A stretch of DNA of 64,000 bases from Larix kaempferi. Its lineage: Eukaryota > Streptophyta > Pinopsida > Pinales > Pinaceae. Shown one piece after another: positions 23,568 to 36,500 of the stretch (the first letter of the stretch is position 1; every line of letters starts with the position of its first letter). The stretch spans positions 14,571,501 to 14,635,500 of the forward strand of contig BSBM01000904.1 of the NCBI GenBank assembly GCA_027924585.1. The letters run 5' to 3'. Below the pieces are notes generated by a model that saw only the letters and a list, made by a program, of their open reading frames with translations, did no database searches and was not told where the DNA came from. A program made the translations under genes and the position numbers.

Positions 23568-26500
23568 AAATATTGTCCTTCAATTGTCGTGGGTTGGCGA
23601 GTCCCATTAAAAAATCGTCCCTTAAGAGGTTGGTGGACTTAAATCAACCGGATGTTTTACTACTGCAAGAAACTTTGGGTGGCAGTGAGGATGTTGTTTG
23701 GACTTTGGAATCCTTGCTTCCAGGATGGAAGTTTGTAGGAGTGGATGCACAGGGGCGCTCTGGAGGCCTGGCCTCGGGGTGGAAGGAGAAGAGTTGTAGA
23801 TCTGATAGTTCTTGGGGTATCTCTTCTAGTATCGGATTGGAAGTTTGGGATGCTGAGATGGGCAGGTTGATCACGATTCTCAATATCTACGGACCTTATT
23901 CTAATAGGGTTGGATTCTGGGAATCACTGTTAAGTATGAATCTTTTTGATGGCAGGGATGTGATTCTGGGAGGGGATTTAAATCTTTCTTTGGGGTCTTC
24001 TGAAGTGTGGGGGCCTCGGGCTGCACCGGATTCATTGGCAAATTTTTTCACTGAAGCCTTTGCCAGGAAGGATCTACTAGACATTCTACCAACCAAGTTA
24101 ACTCCAACTTGGAGGAATAAGAGGGCAGGGGACAATAGGGTGGCTAAAAGACTGGATCGGTTTCTGGTGGCCGATGTGTTGGCACTGGGGGTTGATGTTG
24201 TCAGACAGTGGGTTGGACCAGGTGGGGTATCTGACCACTGCCCCATATTCCTGGAGTTAAGAGGCAGAGGTAACAAACCCCCAAGTCCTTTCAAATTAAA
24301 TCCTAGCTGGCTGAAGGAGGAGGATTTCCATAAATTGGTTCAGGATCTGTGGGTTCATCGACCTCTAGATTCACAGGAGCATGCGGGTGCACACTTTCAT
24401 AAAAATCTTAAGCGTATTAAAGAGGCCACTATCCTATGGGCTCATGAAAAAAGGGTGAAAGATGAACTGAATCTGCTGGCTGCTGAGTCGAATATTGATA
24501 AACTTCTACACTGTCAGGGTATGGGCTATTTGGATGAACAGCAGAAAGGAGAGTTGATGGAATGGGAACGTTGCAGGAATGTGATTCTGTGTGAGAAAGA
24601 AGAGACGTGGAGAATGAAAAGTAGGGCGATATGGCTTCAGAGCGGTGATGAGAACACAAAATTTTTTCAAGCATATGCAAAAGGGAGAAAATCCACTAAC
24701 TCTATTTGGGAACTATCTTCTGCTGATGGTGAACGGGTCTCCAGTTTTGAGGGATTGGCAGAGTTAGGTGTTCGACACTTCGGTGATTTATTCACTGCAC
24801 AACCTGGGGCCTCTATTGCTGAGGTTTTACGTGTGACTCAGCTTTTCCCTCGTTTTGTGGGGGAGGAAGAAAATCGACTGCTGATGGAGGAAGTGTTGCC
24901 GATTGAGCTCTCGCTGGTTATGCATTCCTTTCAGAAAGATAAAAGCCCGGGGCCTGATGGCTGGCCTATTGAATTCTTCTTGGGATTTTATGACTTCTTC
25001 GGGGAGGAATTATTGAATGTGGTGGAAGAATCGCGAAAGGCTGGGTTTGTACATGGTCCTTTTAACTCGACCTTCATTGCTCTTATACGAAAAGTGGACA
25101 AGCCTGACAGCTTTGATGAATTCAGACCTATCTCTCTTTGTAATTGTATCTATAAGATCATCGCTAAGGTTATGGCGAGGAGACTCAAGAATATTTTGTC
25201 TCAGCATATCTCATGTGAGCAATTTGGATTCTTGGATGGTCGTCAAATCCATGAGGCCATCGGTGTTGCCCAGGAAGGATTACACACTCTGAAAGTGCAG
25301 AAACAGAAGGGTGCTGTGATTAAGATTGATCTCTCTAAAGCATTTGATTGGGTTAGTTGGCTCTACATCCGGATGCTACTAACTCATCTGGGTTTCTGCT
25401 ACGAATTTATCAGATGGATTATGGCCTGCATCACTACGGTGAGCTTTGCTGTACTGATCAATGGTTCTGCTAGTCCATTCTTCCAAGCAGGAAGGGGCCT
25501 ACGACAGGGATGCCCACTCTCTCCGCTGCTGTTTCTCCTTGTTGCAGAAGGCCTCAGTCGTTTTATTCTGAAAGCAAAAGCTGATGGTTCCTTTCGAGGC
25601 ATATCCATTTCTCATGTATTGTATATTACACATCTCCTATTTGTAGATGACATTCTGATATTTTGTGATGGCACTTGACAGGATATTGATATGGTGGTTG
25701 AAGGTCTCAATTTAGTGCAAGTAGCAGCGGGTATGTTAGTGAATATTGACAAGTCTTCAATCACATGTTCGCAATTAACCGAGCAGGAGAAAAATAGTAT
25801 GGCACTCAGACTACCTTACAGGACCTTGGATATTGATGATGGTTTGAAGTACCTTGGCTTTCATCTGAAACCAAATGCTTATATGAAGGCTGATTGGTCC
25901 TGGTTAATAGCTAAATTAGAACAGCGCCTACATGGTTGGAGTCATAAATGGCTCTCCCGGGCAGGGAGGCTGGTTCTGATTAAATCAGTATTGGAAGCAA
26001 TTCCGGTGTATTGGTTGTCTCTTGCTTGGATCCCCAAAGGAGTATTGGAGCAGATCTGAAGGTTGTGTTTTGCTTTTCTTTGGAAGGGAAAGTGTGATAA
26101 ACGTGCGTTGGTGTGGGTCAGATGGGAAAAAATTGCGGTCGCAAAAGCACTGGGAGGATGGGGGTTAAAGAATATATTTCTGTTTGCAAAAGCCTTGGGG
26201 GCCAAGGTGTCGTGGCGACTTATTCATACTCAGAGTCTCTGGACTAGAGTGGTATATCATAAATATATTGCCCCTCTTACTCTTCACGAATGGATCAGGC
26301 TGGGCAATAAGTCGAGGGCAAATTGCTCTGTGGTTTGGAAAGCGGTGGTGCAGCATTTTCATGTGATAGGCTCTGGATTAGTGTGGAGGGTTGGAAATGG
26401 GCGCCTTATTCGTGTAGGACTGGATCCTTGGGTTGGCAGCAGGGGAGGTCATATACTACATGTGGAATTGAGGAACGTTTTGGCAGCTAGAGGCTGTCAT

Positions 26501-27727
26501 TTCCTAGCTGATATCGAGGACCCGGAAATATCTACACTTTGGCATCAGGGGTGGATCTCTGCACAGCGACTTGAGATCCCTGGAGAATTGCATGGGGCTT
26601 GGGCAGACTATTTACGGATATTAAGACATTCGAATATTCGACTGACAGATGGGATAGATGAACTTATCTGGGATCATCATCCCTCCGGATTATACTCCCC
26701 AAAGAATGGATATATCCAGCTGAATGTGGATGTACATAACAGGGGATTGGAGTGGTGGTGGAAATATCTGTGGAAGTTGAAGTGTCCAGGTAAAGCAAAA
26801 ATACTCTTCTGGGCTATTCTAGAAAATAAGGTTCCAACCTGGGACATCCTGCAAAAACGTTTCATCCTGGGTCTGGGGTACTGTCCACTTTGTAAAGATG
26901 CGGAAGAGACCCATTCTCATCTTTTTGTCAATTGTCGGTATTCGCAGGAGGTTTGGGCAGAAGTCTGCAAATATTTGGATCTCAATATGAGATGGCAGGG
27001 CGAGAGTGTTCTTGAAGCGTTCCATTTGTGGTGGACATTTCAAAAGAACTCATCCATCCGGGCTCTCCCTTGTATTTTTGCCTGGGGCATCTGGATTACC
27101 AGAAATCTGATCATCTTTCAAGATTGCAGGGTTCCGATGGAGAAAGTTGTGGCACAAGTTGTGGCTGTTATACAACACTTTAAGACACCTGTCCATGTGA
27201 TTAAAACTCGACCTGTGTGTGTGGAATTGATTGATAAATCCATGCCGTGGGCTTATTTTGATGGAGCTTCAGACCAACAAACGGTGTGTGGAGGGGGGGG
27301 AGTCCTTTACAAATCTGAGTCCCATTATTTTCATATCGTGGCTGGTTTGGGGAGGGGATCAAATAACTATGCAGAACTTATGTCTCTTCGGCTGCTGATG
27401 TTATTTGCACTTGAACAAGGATGTCTATCTCTACAGATCTTTGGCGACTCTATGTTAGTTCTCGGATGGGCAAACGAGACAACACATTGTTCTGTGATGG
27501 TCCTATTACCTATCCTGGAGGAGGTGACCAGGTTAAAGCTGTCATTCAACCATATAACATTTACACATGTCTACAGGGAGAGGAATGGGATGGCAGATCT
27601 ACTATCCAAGGAAGCGACGCAGCAGCATCTAGCATATGGCAATTGGCGGATTACAAATCACTCACCCGAGGGCACCTACAGGTTTTATCACAGACCCTTT
27701 TATGAAGATATGGAGGCACCGTATTGA
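23564..27727 (+). pseudogene. LINE ORF2: endonuclease, RT, zf-RVT, RNase H (two stops)
   Basis: One frame spans 1387 codons with only two stops, TGA at 25676-25678 (codon 705) and TGA at 26057-26059 (codon 832). Domains in order: APE-like endonuclease at residues 1-225 (SFNCRGL, QETLGG, GGDLNL, RLDRFL, SDHCPIFL). Reverse transcriptase follows from ~455 (KSPGPDGW, FRPISLCNCIYKIIAK, GLRQGCPLSPLL, catalytic FVDD at 693-696). A zf-RVT domain with CPLCKDAEETHSHLFVNC lies near 1107. A C-terminal RNase H starts near 1230 (YFDGASD, NYAEL, FGDSML, ERNGMADLLS). All key residues remain. The catalytic box is FVDD rather than the more common FADD. Both stops look like CGA-to-TGA changes, because Arg is expected at or near these sites. 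Confidence 0.92.
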
Positions 27728-27845
27728 GCAACTGCTCAGCACTTGTTTGACCAACGAAGGATATATATGTTTGAACAGCGCTGGTTATAGCGAGGCACAG
27801 TATTGAGCAATAGCTCAGCCGAAACGAGCAATAGCTCAATTGAGC
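27725..27845 (+). repeat. Hairpin cluster at the start of the LINE 3'UTR
   Basis: There are three inverted repeats in a row. TGAGCA-AC-TGCTCA lies at 27725-27738 and overlaps the ORF2 stop. TGAGC-AATA-GCTCA lies at 27804-27817. GAGC-AATA-GCTC lies at 27826-27837 and merges into the 12-bp palindrome GCTCAATTGAGC (27834-27845). The repeated context GAGGCAC[CA]GTATTGAGCAA suggests the unit was duplicated. Confidence 0.7.
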
Positions 27846-28191
27846 AAAAGATCAGAATTTCCACATTTCTGTTACTGTATATGTTTATATATTATAGGAT
27901 ATATGCGGGCTGTATGGACAGCAGCATTCTTTGTGCTGTTATATGGCGAACAGCGATGGACTCTCTCTTATCTCTGTGACAGTATTTGTCAATATGAATT
28001 TGGATATATGCGGGTTGTATGTACAGCCGGATACATTGTATTGTTTAATGTCTGGGACATCAGATCTGATGTTAAAATGGGACTGTAAATATGCGACAAT
28101 GTAGGGATCTCAGTGATTCTCTTACATGTACAGAATGTAATTTTGCTCATACTTTTTGAAATAAAATTACGACTTTTTCCAAGGAAAAAAA
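27728..28191 (+). other. LINE 3'UTR and poly(A) tail
   Basis: This AT-rich segment includes two copies of GGATATATGCGGG (27898 and 28003 areas), an AATAAAA signal near 28160 and a run of 11 A at 28185-28195 that merges with the target duplication. Confidence 0.8.
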
Positions 28192-28206
28192 AAAATGGTT
28201 CCAGAC
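28192..28206. repeat. Target-site duplication, right copy (LINE)
   Basis: AAAATGGTTCCAGAC is identical to 21034-21048. The first four A cannot be separated from the poly(A) tail, so the unambiguous shared core is TGGTTCCAGAC. Confidence 0.93.
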
Positions 28207-28625
28207 AATGGGCAAAAATCTAAAAGGTAATTGTCTTAGGGAAAGTGTCTCTTAAGGTTTTCAACAAACAACAACCACCCTCTGACTGTTTACGGATTTG
28301 ACTGCAGGGCACTTCTAGATTATGGCAATTCCAAATTACACCACGTACCAGAAAACAACGATGATGTTGCTAGAGTGGCGTTGTTCTTACTGCAGGAGGG
28401 GGTGTCTAGATATTTTTTGTTTTTGCAAATATATGACTATCCAGTAGCCTGCTGATGCATAAACAGATAAGAGGATTCTTCCTCTTACTTGGGTCTCTAT
28501 ATTTTCAAGGGAAGATCCATCAAAATCAGTGGGATGTGTTGAAGTTTTATAAATAATAGTAGCAGCAGGGAAAGACACCACGGTGGCAGTCTGGATACTT
28601 CTAGATTGTAGACGTCCTTGTTTTC
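28207..28625. other. Probable PHF5A intron sequence, right of the LINE
   Basis: No coding sequence was recognised in this stretch. Confidence 0.4.
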
Positions 28626-29317
28626 TGGGGATGTCCAGTTTCGGTATGGGGATGTCCCTGAAGGAAACGTGTCCCCAAGATGCAGGGAGGCATACCCATG
28701 AAACATTGAAAATAAGAGTCACCTATAAGGAGCATGTAAGATCTGTAACTTTTACTAAATGTTTTGGGTTTTTAATGTTTTCTTTCTCATTACAATTTGT
28801 CATTCGGTAATGAGTTAGCACAGTGAACATGCGAATAGACAGAATTAACATTGCCATTTGCCTTTTTGAGGCTTCTGGGGTTGTAATCCCCTAAACCCCG
28901 GCCATTGTGGTATGTTCTTTTGAGGAATGGAAATAGATAGTCATCTGAACTCAAGTTTCAACTACAGGAACATCCAGTTTTGGGATGGGGATGTCCCTGC
29001 AGGAAACGTGTCCCAAAACGCGGGAAAGCATACCCATGAAACATTGCAAACGGAGTCACCTCATTAGGAGCACGTAAGATCCAAAACTTTTACAAAATAT
29101 TTGGGTTTCTAATGTTTTCTTTCTCATTGCACTTTGTTATTCGGCAATGAGACAGCTAAATTATAAAAGATGCAGTGAACATGCGGATAGCCAGAATTAA
29201 CAATGCCATTTGCCTCTTTGGGGTTTCTGGGGTTGTAATCCACCAAGCCCCGGTCATTGTGGTATGTTCTTTTGAGGAATGACAATAGATAGTCATCTGA
29301 ACTCAAGTTTCAACTAC
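28626..29317. repeat. ~340-bp tandem duplication (two copies)
   Basis: Copy 1 spans about 28626-28965 and copy 2 about 28966-29317. GATGTCCCTG occurs at 28651 and 28990 (period 339). ATACCCATGAAACATTG, GAATTAACA, TTGTGGTATGTTCTTTTGAG and AGTTTCAACTAC recur in order. Copy 2 carries an extra ~12 bases near 29160. Copies differ by roughly one base in ten, so the duplication is old. No ORF is shared. Confidence 0.9.
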
Positions 29318-30343
29318 GAAGGGGAGTTCAAACATTGTGTAGGTTTTGGAAAAATGATGGCTTGCGGATATGATATATGTCTTTGAGACATAACTAGTCT
29401 ATAGGACCTCTTCTCTTGAAATCAAAATTGAAAATTGAATTTAATCGGACCTATTACCAAATAGGCATGTATTACCAAATAGGCATGCCACTTGGTAATG
29501 AAGGTTCCATCAAACTGGAGTCTAAGCGGCTCGTTTTAAAGACATTACAATAATATCAGTCATAAACCAAGTACAACATCAACAACATTCGTGCAGAGAA
29601 CTTAGCAGCTAACATATCTCAAAAAATATTATTTAGGAGGAAAAACCCTAGAAGCATATGACATAACATTTATAAACAAGCAAATAGTGGTCGGTCATTT
29701 GGGTTTGGAGCATTAACCAAACAATATTGGAGGAAATGGGGTGTTGGGTTTTATGTGCCTGTAGCTTTAATGGAATTGGACAGGACATGCAGCAGAAGTG
29801 AACCAGGTTCCCAACAGCTAATAACTATCAATATAGAGAGGACATTAAAGAATCAACTTTCATTATTATCTCCAGATAATGAAACACAGTGGATCCATAT
29901 AACCACAGTTATCGTGTTGTATGCCCCTTTCTTTGCACTGGTCCAGAACAATAACCAAAACAGATAAATCAGCGATGCCAAATCAAACCACCTCCAACCA
30001 ACAACGGGCTGTAGAGCGAGAGGCCTTTAAGCCCTTTGAAATTCAATTGATTATCATCAAAGACAGAAACTAAACAAAGCACAATTCAATAATAAAAATA
30101 AATCAGAGATTGCCAATTTCAACTAAGTAACTTAATTTGGGGTTTGTTTTGAAATCCAATGCATTCACCGTTTAAAATAAAACTAATTTGCAGCAGCTGA
30201 ATGGAACCTACACACATGCCTTGAGAAACTGCAGGATTGGGGAACAGAAGAAGATTTACAGCAGGAAGGGGTCCCCTTCGCCTTTCCTCTTCTCACGCTG
30301 AATCCCTTTAAAACGTATACACTGCTCAAATGAGAAGGCTCAC
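29318..30343. other. Intergenic or intronic DNA
   Basis: No gene was recognised. A 70-codon open frame at 29755-29967 has no family resemblance. ATTACCAAATAGGCATG occurs twice in tandem near 29451-29487. Confidence 0.4.
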
Positions 30344-30530
30344 CTGCTACCGAAAAATGCTTGAATACAAAACCCTCTGAAAACTTGGGGTTGGTCTGGC
30401 ACTTATCTTCAAATCTCTATCACGATATTTAATTTTGATCCCAAATTAATCTGTCGAACCTATGTTGCACAAGTTTCCACAAAAGCCAAAGGGGAACGGA
30501 ACAAGTTTCTAGAATGGCAGAAGCACATCT
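30344..30530 (-). other. Candidate first (non-coding) exon of PHF5A
   Basis: On the minus strand the sequence GGTAGCAG|GTGAGCC puts an excellent splice donor at 30343/30344. Together with the acceptor at 20031 this would make a 10.3-kb 5'UTR intron, of which 7.16 kb is the LINE and its duplicated target. The exon start is only estimated from the TATA-like sequence upstream. It could also belong to an unrelated transcript. Confidence 0.35.
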
Positions 30531-30560
30531 CCGGACGGCGAGTTGGGATAGAAATAAAAT

Positions 30561-30573
30561 AAATATATATAAA
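30561..30573 (-). promoter_or_regulatory. TATA-like sequence
   Basis: TTTATATATATTT on the minus strand lies ~30-40 bases upstream of the estimated start of the candidate PHF5A exon. AT-rich plant DNA makes such matches common, so this rests mainly on its position next to a good donor. Confidence 0.3.
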
Positions 30574-30589
30574 ACGAGGGAGCTAGTGA

Positions 30590-33500
30590 GGTGGTATCCC
30601 ATATGCCACGAAACTAGATTGTATGAGGTTTACAAGTTCCAACAGACCCGAGAGAGAGCCATAACGCCACCCGTTCAAGCAACATAACCCGTTCAACGGA
30701 GTTCAACAAAACCCCCCATTCACAAACAAAGCTTACCGCTACGGAACCGCAAGGTTCCTACTTACGCTGACCCTCAACGCTACGGAACATTGCCTTGTTC
30801 CTACCTGGATGCTGCAACAACCACAATACATACTTATAGGGAGGGAGACATGGTTAAATATAGATACATGAATCTATTCTCTCTGATCCGGCAAATTAAT
30901 CTGAAACATAAAGGGGTGGGTAGATATGTGTAGAGCCAATCAATGCGATTATAAATATGGGTGGACTTGGGTAATTAATCAGAGCGAATTCGTCTTATTA
31001 ACATGACTTTAAACCTATAATTCTATAAGCTAATAATATATCCTAAATATACTTTGAATCTCCACCGACTTATCATACTTTAGATCTAAACTAAAGCTAC
31101 TCTTTCTTTACTAACTATATTTCCATAAGCATACTTAATAAATAATAAAAATATGAAAGAATTGCAACTTGCATTTATATAATCACTAAATATATATATA
31201 TATATAGAAATAATTAGTATAGTCATTTAAGAGTGAAGAATAAGTTAAGTGTCTCATGTGTAATTGCATGAACTACTCGTTATTCATCTATAACTCTCAA
31301 TTATTCATGCATAATTATGAGTTATTATATATATATATTATAATTATTTATTTCGAATTTAGAACAACGTTATAAAATCAATTATGTCAACCTCGTGCAA
31401 TCTAAAAAAACATAGGCACTAGTTCACCCCAAATTCTAAAATATAAATACATATTGATGTAAAAATATAAAAAATGGTTACTTACATACAATAAAAATAT
31501 AAAGAATTGCTACTTACATTTATATCATCACTATATATATACTAGTAATTGCCCCAGAAGGTGCAAAGGAATGCCGAAAAGAAAAAAAATGGGATGTAAA
31601 GTAGGTGTGATGAAGCGAAAAAGAGAATATTGAAACAAATACTATGAGGAGTTTGCTATGTGGTTTTGATTGAGTGGTCTAAGGGTGGTTCAATCAAAGT
31701 TTTTATAAAGTATGATGTTAACATCTTTTGTTGGTGGATTCCAACTATTCAAAATGGATTGCAAGTTCATAACATATATGTTGCACAATTTAAAGCTAAT
31801 GAGAAACATGAAAGGCAATGTAATGCAAACCTTCAATATGGGAGAGTGGGTTGAGTACAGTCATTATGGGAAGTGTAAGTTTACTTAATTTCTCATGTCA
31901 AAGATCATATTTTCAACCACAATTCCCTCAACTTTCTCTCTATTTGGCCACCCACTCCATGGATACTATCATTCTCATGTTTATGCACTATGTGGATTAG
32001 GTTCTATTCTCTATTGCTAACAATCAACCAATTTGAAAATTAACCAAATTAGCATTGAGAATAGAAAAATGTAGACCCTTTATGAGAAATAGATGGCAAT
32101 AGGAGAGCATAGAGGATGGGCAAGCTAAGAATTCTTTACCCATTATGCAATTGTTTCTATTTAGATGCTTAAGAACCAAGTATTATTTTAGCAAACCATT
32201 CCCATAAAGCATTATGTGGATTGGACTGTTTCTTTCCACACTAAACAACACCAGAGGGAAGAATATCCCCAGGGAAGAAAGGGAAGATCTTCCCTGTGTT
32301 GTGTGGGAAAGTGAAAGAGAGTGTCGTGGATATTTGATGGATTGAGTGAAATGCCTAGAATGCTCGATAATGAGAATATTTACGAAGTATGAGAGTTAAT
32401 GGGTTGGATTGAATGAAATAGAAATTTGTAGCTTGGTTCCTTCATCTCACTTGTCTCATAGTTTGACTTAGGAGTGGTATTTGCACTTGATTCCTATGGT
32501 TGGACAAAAATTTCTTTGTATACAACCAATTTCTTGGATTATATTTGGTCAAAAGATAAGTGTTATGTTTTTACCTGTGAACATGTAAAATAATGTTATT
32601 TCTTTGCTATGAAATTAATATAATTTTAAGTTGTGTGTATGTTATGTTTAATAATAGACATGAGAAATTAGATGCCATGAAATCTAGTAATCCATGCATG
32701 TTTAAGTTCCATCGCATTCTAATTCACGTAGTGCATGCATTTTACTTCATTATGGTCCTCTCTTGAATACATGGAGATATTGGGAGTGGTTGTAATTTGA
32801 ATACCCTATTTTGTCGCTACCCACCCCAAGACTAAGGGAAGGGATGGCACAAAAGTTTGCAATCAATTAATGCTTCTCTATTATGCACATATTCATCGTC
32901 ATGCTTAATGGGAACAATCTATGTTGCAACTTGCCACTTTGCCTCAACATCATATGTTATGGAACCATTGCATCATCCCTTGCAATTTCTTCATGCACAC
33001 ACTTTGTTGCATGCTCATCCTTCACCATTTTGAACTCATTGTTGAATGCATGACCCTTTTCTAAGTAACAAAGCACGTCCTCTACTGGGGCATCCTTTGT
33101 TATCTTCCTCTTTTTCACTTCTTTGGTTGTCTTCTTTCTTTATAAATGCCCTCATTCTTGTTCTTATGGCTTGGATCTTTGTCTCTATCATTCCTCTTCA
33201 CACTCTTTAATTATTTTTATGATCACTTGCATCTCTTTCCTTGTCCTTTCTTTCTCTTCTTGGCTTAGTTTCCCATCTCTCTTTGCCATTTTTTCTTGCA
33301 TAAGTAAGCAGCACATTAGCACTAATTGGTTCATGTTTGATTTCTCTAGGGACTTATTTTCTCTAATACCATTTTGATGCAAAGGAAAGAGGGATGGGCC
33401 GAAATATTTATGAACTCATAAATCCGGAAACAACTCTTACACACGGTGACACAAGCAAGTCCCAATCTATAGCACTGTCTCTATCTAGAACACATAACTC

Positions 33501-36500
33501 TATCAATGACAAACAAGTTTTACATGTGTATCTGATAATTCCTACACAACAAGTTAAAGACCACCTTGCTACATACGTAGAGTCCTACAAATTTGTAAAA
33601 ATAACATATTAACAATATTAATTCTCTATTGTAAACAAAAAAACTACACCATTACATTTTTTGGGTGACACAACACTACTACACAAACTCTACTAATGGA
33701 ATGCAAGGCACAAGATTGGAATTCAATGAATTTACCATGCACAACTCCTCTAAGTGTTTCCTTTTATAAATGCTCCTCTAAGCATATCTACATTACTCAT
33801 GAGACTCCTTACCTCATGATATTTGATCACTTTCTATAGAGATGTAATCTTAGAGAATGGAAAACATGCATGCAACGGGGTGCCACTTGGAATGCTCAAG
33901 TTTAACACTTGGTGCTTACATTCAACGTGTGGTGGTCATGTCTCAACTAGTTTACAAACTTCCATGTTGCTTGGGTTTCATTTATTGTTGATGCTCTTAC
34001 ATTAGGGTGTAAGTCAAAGATTCTAAATTAGTGACTAGGGAATTCTTTCAGAAAGTGTGAGTAATTGCTACTCATGAGTAACCAAAAATGATATATAGAG
34101 CATAAGGATATAAGTACAAGTTCTAAGCTATGATGATACATGTCAATAATAATATTATGTTATGCATCATTAGAAAGTGCACATCAAAGAGAGCAATTTA
34201 AAACAAAGAAAAGAACAAGAGAAACATAGAATGAAGGAACCTTTTTGGAGAGTGCTTATATCTAAGAATGTGCATTGGCCCTTGCAACATTTCTATAAAA
34301 TGGCCCAAAATAAAAAGACAAGTGGTATCTCATAGGCCCAAACTGAAAAGACAAGTGGCATTTCATAGATTAAGCTCTTTTCTTGTATCTTCGATAATTA
34401 TTCCATTATAATATCTTCTATTTGGTTGTTATGATTCAAATAGATTTTGGTTTATAAATATCAATTCTAATAATGAAGGGGGAGGTTCCACCCATAGTCT
34501 TCAATATGTTGTATTTTTAATACTAAAATTGAGAATATTTCCAAGCACATTATGGGTTGCTCCACCATCAAGGATAGCATTCAAAAGAATTGTAGAGAGA
34601 AAACAATATTTGCTTCTGATAGGAATGTCACATTTGCTTACTTAAGAAAATAAGATCATGTTCTGAACCATAAATGCACTTCATCCTATTCGAATTTAAA
34701 AATAAATTAAAATGTAAAATCCCTTGTCACAAGTTTGTAAAAGTTCTTACATTCTCAATTCTGGTTGGGGGCTGCATAAGACTTTTATTCTCTTCATTTG
34801 ATCAAACAAATCATCAAAATTCATAATAACCCTAATTTGTTTTGTAAAAGTCATGCATCATTGACTTTGGCTTGGCAATAGCTAGGGCCTCAAATCAATC
34901 TTTTAGAAGAATTGTTGCTTTTATTTGATCAAGCTTTGCTTCTAGCTTGTACAAGCTTAGTGAAATTATAGGTCACTAGGCCACTAATTAAATTATTTAT
35001 ACTTTTGAAACTTGTTTCATCGTGTTTTCACATCAATTTACCTTATAGTGCCAACTATAAATAGAATAAAAAGTACTTCTCCAAAGACTGTTAACAGGAA
35101 ACAATTCCAGTTAGTAAGATGTCGACTGTGAATTATGCAGATAAAGTGGTCTCAAAAATAACCTCGCATTTGCTCTTATGTTTACTTTCATGGTTGAAGA
35201 CAATCCAAGATTTTTGAGGAAAAAATACAAAAGAGAGGCCAAAGTTAAAATGGTTGAGCAGACACTCTTAATTCAACGAAATATGTCCTACGCAATGATC
35301 AATATAGAAATGGCTTGAAGTATAATGTTTTGCTAGGACCTATGACAATGCCACAGATATTTAGCTATTAATTCCATCAAAAAGAAAGACTTTGCCTTCA
35401 AAGAACTGCATATTACTCTTTTCACCCTATACCCACTCAAGAGAAATAGTAGATGAGTTTGGATTCTTGACCATAAACACCAACCCATTTATAAGAAATC
35501 GAAAGTGCAGTAAAAAATTAGGAAACTAAAGTGCAATAAAAATTCAACAGGGTTTGCAAGCTAATAGCATGCTATGATACAATATGTGTACACTCTTTTA
35601 GATGCTTTGATCTTGAACTACATGAAGACAATAATATAGATAAATTAGTTCTCTTCTGGATCTACAATGTATCAAAATCTGGCAGGAACTGTTGCAAACA
35701 GGGAAAAACCACCCAGGATCACAAATACTTTGTAACAATTATGATGTTGATTGACAAAACTACAAAGAGAGTCCCAATGACAAAGTGAAATTGATCCCTA
35801 GTTTTGTATTTTAATAGGAAGGGAAGCAAATAATTTGTAATCACAAACAAATAGTTGTTAAGCATTCCATTTTAGAACATAAAAGCAACACTTCTTTTAT
35901 GTTAAATCAGTTTTTTTATAGGCATTGTTCTCATATTTGTTTATGCAAACAACTCTCACTTTCAACATGCTAAAAAGTTAAAATTGGATGAAGACATTTG
36001 AAGGCTACAAGCTACTTGATACAAAAATTCCATGTTTCAATACAATTGCCCATGGTCAGAAGTCTATATCATAGGCAAATTTGAATGACATATGAAGCAA
36101 TTAAGCATCAGTAGCTCTGTGTATGGTAAATAGAGAAATTAGTCAACCATCATTGGCTATCCAGTAAGATGCATAGGAGAATTCAACTTTAGCTCCTCAA
36201 TGTGGGGCTCTCTTCTATACAAGGACATGAGGGTAACGGTTATAATTGCTCCAGAAAAATGATAACCTTGTGGTAAATATAATTCAGAAGTCTTTGCTAC
36301 CCTAAAAATCGGATTTTCCAACAGATTGATAACTAGTTCTCAGGATCTTCTCAGGCATAGATGACCATTCAATAATCATTCATGTGAGTTCTTTGCTAGT
36401 CAAATCGAACATGGTCTCATGTCTACTGGTACTTTCCCATGAGGTGTGAGCATCAATATGTGAATGCACTTGACACGTTACATACTGTAGAGAGTAATGA

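Larger units (their letters stand above)
21049..28191 (+). mobile_element. Full-length L1-type LINE
   Basis: A 7.1-kb non-LTR retrotransposon is bounded by a perfect 15-bp target-site duplication and ends in an 11-A tail overlapping that duplication. It has a ~960-bp 5'UTR, ORF1 (22011-23567) with a zinc knuckle, ORF2 (23564-27727) with endonuclease, RT, zf-RVT and RNase H, and a ~460-bp 3'UTR with hairpins and AATAAAA near 28160. Only two in-frame stops in ORF2 separate it from an uninterrupted coding state, so the insertion appears fairly young. It lies antisense to PHF5A. Confidence 0.95.

Noticed and set aside
22307-24680. Minus-strand ORFs across LINE ORF1 and ORF2
   Set aside because: They are shadows of the plus-strand ORFs, which carry all recognised motifs.
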